From positions 1-8,268 of the forward strand of contig JAPUME010000337.1 in NCBI GenBank assembly GCA_027294185.1: a DNA stretch of 8,268 nt, written 5' to 3'. Positions 6,562 through 8,268 of the stretch are shown here, piece after piece. A model generated the notes under the pieces. That model did not search any database. It saw nothing but the letters and a program-made list of their open reading frames with translations, and had not been told where the DNA came from. Numbering within the stretch: position 1 is the stretch's first letter; each line of letters starts with the position of its first letter. The position numbers were made by a program, and so were the translations under genes. This DNA is from Acidobacteriota bacterium (GTDB lineage: Bacteria; Acidobacteriota; Terriglobia; UBA7540; JAPUME01).

Positions 6562-6599
6562 TCTAAATAATACCATCTGATCTAAATAATACCATCTGA
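6562..6599. repeat. Exact 19-base tandem duplication, two copies
   Basis: TCTAAATAATACCATCTGA occurs twice in direct succession (6562-6580 and 6581-6599) with no mismatch. It is AT-rich compared with its surroundings and lies in the glgA-trxA gap. The core TCAGATG recurs in the opposite orientation at 6446-6452. Confidence 0.95.
6567..6594 (-). promoter_or_regulatory. Two extended -10 boxes within the 19-base repeat
   Basis: On the minus strand each repeat unit contains TGGTATTAT (6594-6586 and 6575-6567), matching the extended -10 form TGnTATAAT at all but one position. No good -35 box is found at the usual distance, which is tolerated by extended -10 promoters. Starts near 6579 and 6560 would give trxA leaders of about 145-165 bases. 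Confidence 0.35.
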
Positions 6600-6645
6600 G
6601 GAGAATTTTCGCCTCAACTACTTCGCACCAATGGGCTCCGAAGCG

Positions 6646-6720
6646 AGAGATGGCCCGCCTGGGGGTTTGCGATCGCCATTTGAAGGGTCAGGGATCGCCC
6701 GCCTGAGGGGTTAATGATCG
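6646..6720. repeat. Imperfect direct repeat spanning the glgA stop codon
   Basis: Bases 6646-6675 and 6690-6720 align with about 25 of 31 positions identical and one gap; both share GCCCGCCTG then GGGGTT and end in GATCG. The right copy encodes the last ten codons of glgA, so the left copy looks like a diverged duplication of the gene's 3' end. No clear intrinsic terminator for glgA is seen in this stretch. Confidence 0.6.
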
Positions 6721-8163
6721 ATAAATCTCCGAGAACTGCTTGGCCGACTGATCCCAGGAAAAATCTTTTGCCATTCCATTCGTCATCACCCGCCGCCAGA
6801 CCTCCCGTTGGCGGTATACCTTAAGGGCCTGCCCGACGGCTCTCATCAGGGCATCCCCCGAGTAGGGGCCGAACTTGAATCCCGTTCCCGCGGTTCCATC
6901 GAAGGGCTCCACCGTGTCGTCCAGACCGCCGGTGGCGCGGACAATCGGCACCGTACCGTATTTCATACTGTAGATCTGGTTCAGCCCGCAGGGCTCATAG
7001 CGCGAGGGCATCAGGAACATGTCCGCCCCGGCTTCGATCTTGTGGGCCAGCACATTATCGTAGGCGACCTTTACGGCCACCTTGTCGGGGTGCTTCCGGG
7101 CCAGTCCCAGGAAGAGCTTCTCGTAGGTCCTATCGCCCGACCCGAGCGCCACCAGGGTGAGGTCTTCTGTGAGCAGACGGTCGGCCACCTCAGCGATCAA
7201 GTCAAAACCCTTTTGAGAGGCGAAGCGGGAAACGATTCCCAGCACCGGTCGCTCCCTCTGAATGTCCTGCTGCCTGAATCCCATGCTTTCGAGCAGATCC
7301 CTCTTGCACTTCTGTTTGCCCGTCAGGTCTTGAGGCGTGTAGTGCGCGGCTATGAATCGATCCGTCCCCGGGCTCCATTCCTCGTAGTCCACTCCGTTCA
7401 GAATGCCGTGGATTCGCTCCCGACGGCCTGCCAGGACTCCCTCCAACCCGAAGCCGAACTCCGAGGTCTGGATTTCCCGGCTGTATTTCTTGCTGACCGT
7501 CGTAATGGCGTTCGAGTAGAGGATGCCTCCTTTGAGCAGATTCACCTTGCCGAAATATTCCAACCCGTCTACGGTGAACATTTCCGGACGGAGCGAAATG
7601 CGGGAAAGGACTTCGGGAGGAAAAATTCCTTGATACCCCAGATTATGAATCGTAAGCAGAACCGAGGTGTTGTGAAAAAAACGGTCACCGGCGTAGAGGG
7701 TGCGCAGATAGATGGGGACGAGAGCAGTCTGCCAGTCGTGACAGTGAATGACGTCGGGAGCACGAGGCTGCCGCTTCATCGCCTCAATCGAGGCGAGGCA
7801 GAAGGCTGCGAATCGTTCCGCATTGTCGGGGTAGTCGACGCCTTCCATCTGGTATAAACCCGAACGGTCGAAGTATTCCGGGCAATCCACCAGAAGGTGA
7901 CGAACCCCATTCGTCTTTCCTGCTTCCTGAATGTCGGCATATTTAAGTCCCCCCTGGAGCGGCAAGGTAAGATTCCGAAGGGAGGCGCGGGCCGCCGCGG
8001 TCATCTGGTAACGGGGAAGGATCACGGTTACCGGATGCCGATTCGCTGCCAGCGCTTTCGGGAGCGCCCCTACGACGTCGGCCAAGCCACCGGTTTTTGA
8101 AAACGGAACTCCCTCGGAGGCCACAAAAACAATACGAGCCGGAGTTTCTTTTCGCGCAACCAT
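6688..8163 (-). CDS. glgA: Glycogen synthase (ADP-glucose type, GT5)
   Basis: GlgA elongates alpha-1,4-glucan chains by transferring glucose from ADP-glucose, the chain-building step of bacterial glycogen synthesis in the cytoplasm. The 491-residue product is the usual length for GT5 enzymes. Motifs in order: FVASEGVPFSKTGGLADVVG (13-32), with the KTGGL loop that binds ADP-glucose, VIHCHDWQTALVP (138-150), TIHNLGYQGIFP (171-182), HGILNGVDYEEW (252-263), VSRFASQKGFDLI (311-323), and the C-terminal catalytic PSRYEPCGLNQIYSMKYGT (386-404) followed by TGGLDDTV (411-418). The ATG at 8163 has GAGG (8172-8175) eight bases upstream and the protein begins at the family N-terminus. A strong promoter is adjacent. 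No other glycogen gene (glgB, glgC, glgP) is visible, so the cluster may continue beyond the right edge or be scattered. The 3' end lies in an imperfect repeat. Confidence 0.97.
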   Translation of the reverse strand: MVARKETPARIVFVASEGVPFSKTGGLADVVGALPKALAANRHPVTVILPRYQMTAAARASLRNLTLPLQGGLKYADIQEAGKTNGVRHLLVDCPEYFDRSGLYQMEGVDYPDNAERFAAFCLASIEAMKRQPRAPDVIHCHDWQTALVPIYLRTLYAGDRFFHNTSVLLTIHNLGYQGIFPPEVLSRISLRPEMFTVDGLEYFGKVNLLKGGILYSNAITTVSKKYSREIQTSEFGFGLEGVLAGRRERIHGILNGVDYEEWSPGTDRFIAAHYTPQDLTGKQKCKRDLLESMGFRQQDIQRERPVLGIVSRFASQKGFDLIAEVADRLLTEDLTLVALGSGDRTYEKLFLGLARKHPDKVAVKVAYDNVLAHKIEAGADMFLMPSRYEPCGLNQIYSMKYGTVPIVRATGGLDDTVEPFDGTAGTGFKFGPYSGDALMRAVGQALKVYRQREVWRRVMTNGMAKDFSWDQSAKQFSEIYRSLTPQAGDP

Positions 8164-8181
8164 GAATCAGACCTCACGGCA

Positions 8182-8209
8182 AGTTTAGAGGAGGGAGGGG
8201 GATTGTCAA
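8182..8209 (-). promoter_or_regulatory. Predicted sigma70-type promoter for glgA
   Basis: On the minus strand a perfect TTGACA (8209-8204) is separated by 16 bases from TAAACT (8187-8182), which matches the -10 consensus at 4 of 6 positions. The spacer is almost all pyrimidine on this strand. The start would fall near 8175, leaving only about a dozen untranslated bases, so the Shine-Dalgarno would lie at the very 5' end. Bases 8210-8268 show nothing else that I can support. Confidence 0.5.
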
Positions 8210-8268
8210 GTTTCAGGCCCGGGAATCAGGGAAAGTTGGAATTTCCTCCCCTCTCGATCGCGGTTCGG

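Noticed and set aside
6621..6643. CTTCG/CGAAG stem as a glgA terminator
   Set aside because: The stem is only 5 bp with a 13-base loop and is not followed by a T-run on the minus strand.
6669..6677. GCGATCGC, the core of the cyanobacterial HIP1 repeat
   Set aside because: It appears to be a single occurrence and the gene content does not point to a cyanobacterium; one eight-base match is not meaningful.
6808..7857. Plus-strand open frame of 349 codons opposite glgA
   Set aside because: It mirrors the glgA reading frame and has no recognisable family features.

Overview
The window carries a compact block of bacterial genes, all on the minus strand, so transcription runs from the right end (8268) towards base 1. 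The sequence is moderately GC-rich. All recognisable genes are housekeeping or regulatory: glgA, trxA, purA, moeA, moaC, a response regulator with a PATAN/DUF4388 output domain, a mog/moaB-type gene, and the first 415 codons of a membrane-anchored sulfatase-superfamily protein that runs off the left edge. I see no tRNA, rRNA, CRISPR array, transposase or phage gene. The gene families fit a free-living Gram-negative-type bacterium. The receiver-PATAN protein and the WCAPC thioredoxin suggest an Acidobacteriota or deltaproteobacterial/Myxococcota-like lineage, but this is a low-confidence inference.

Layout from the right. glgA (8163-6688) has its own good sigma70-type promoter just upstream, with a perfect TTGACA. 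The 274-base gap after it holds an imperfect repeat over the glgA stop, an exact 19-base tandem duplication that carries two extended -10 boxes, and a small palindrome ahead of trxA (6413-6087). The 296-base gap after trxA holds a long-arm stem-loop, a 13-base palindrome, a terminator-like hairpin and a plausible promoter for purA.

From purA leftwards the genes are packed closely. The purA stop overlaps the moeA start by one base. moeA and moaC are 65 bases apart, moaC and the response regulator 16 bases apart, and mog and the sulfatase-like gene 5 bases apart. The only larger gap is the 130 bases between the response regulator and mog. This suggests one transcription unit, purA-moeA-moaC-RR-mog-sulfatase-like, possibly with a second start before mog.

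How the genes work together. moaC (cyclic pyranopterin formation), mog (adenylylation of molybdopterin) and moeA (molybdate insertion) are three steps of molybdenum cofactor synthesis; moaA, moaD, moaE and mobA are not here. PurA makes adenylosuccinate from IMP using GTP, and GTP is also the precursor of the cofactor, so the pairing could be metabolic or just operon packing. The response regulator has no DNA-binding domain and sits inside the cofactor genes, which is the least expected feature. I do not see convincing evidence of a wholly new system; the most useful leads are the regulator placement, the Thr-nucleophile sulfatase-like protein, and the duplicated promoter-like repeat.
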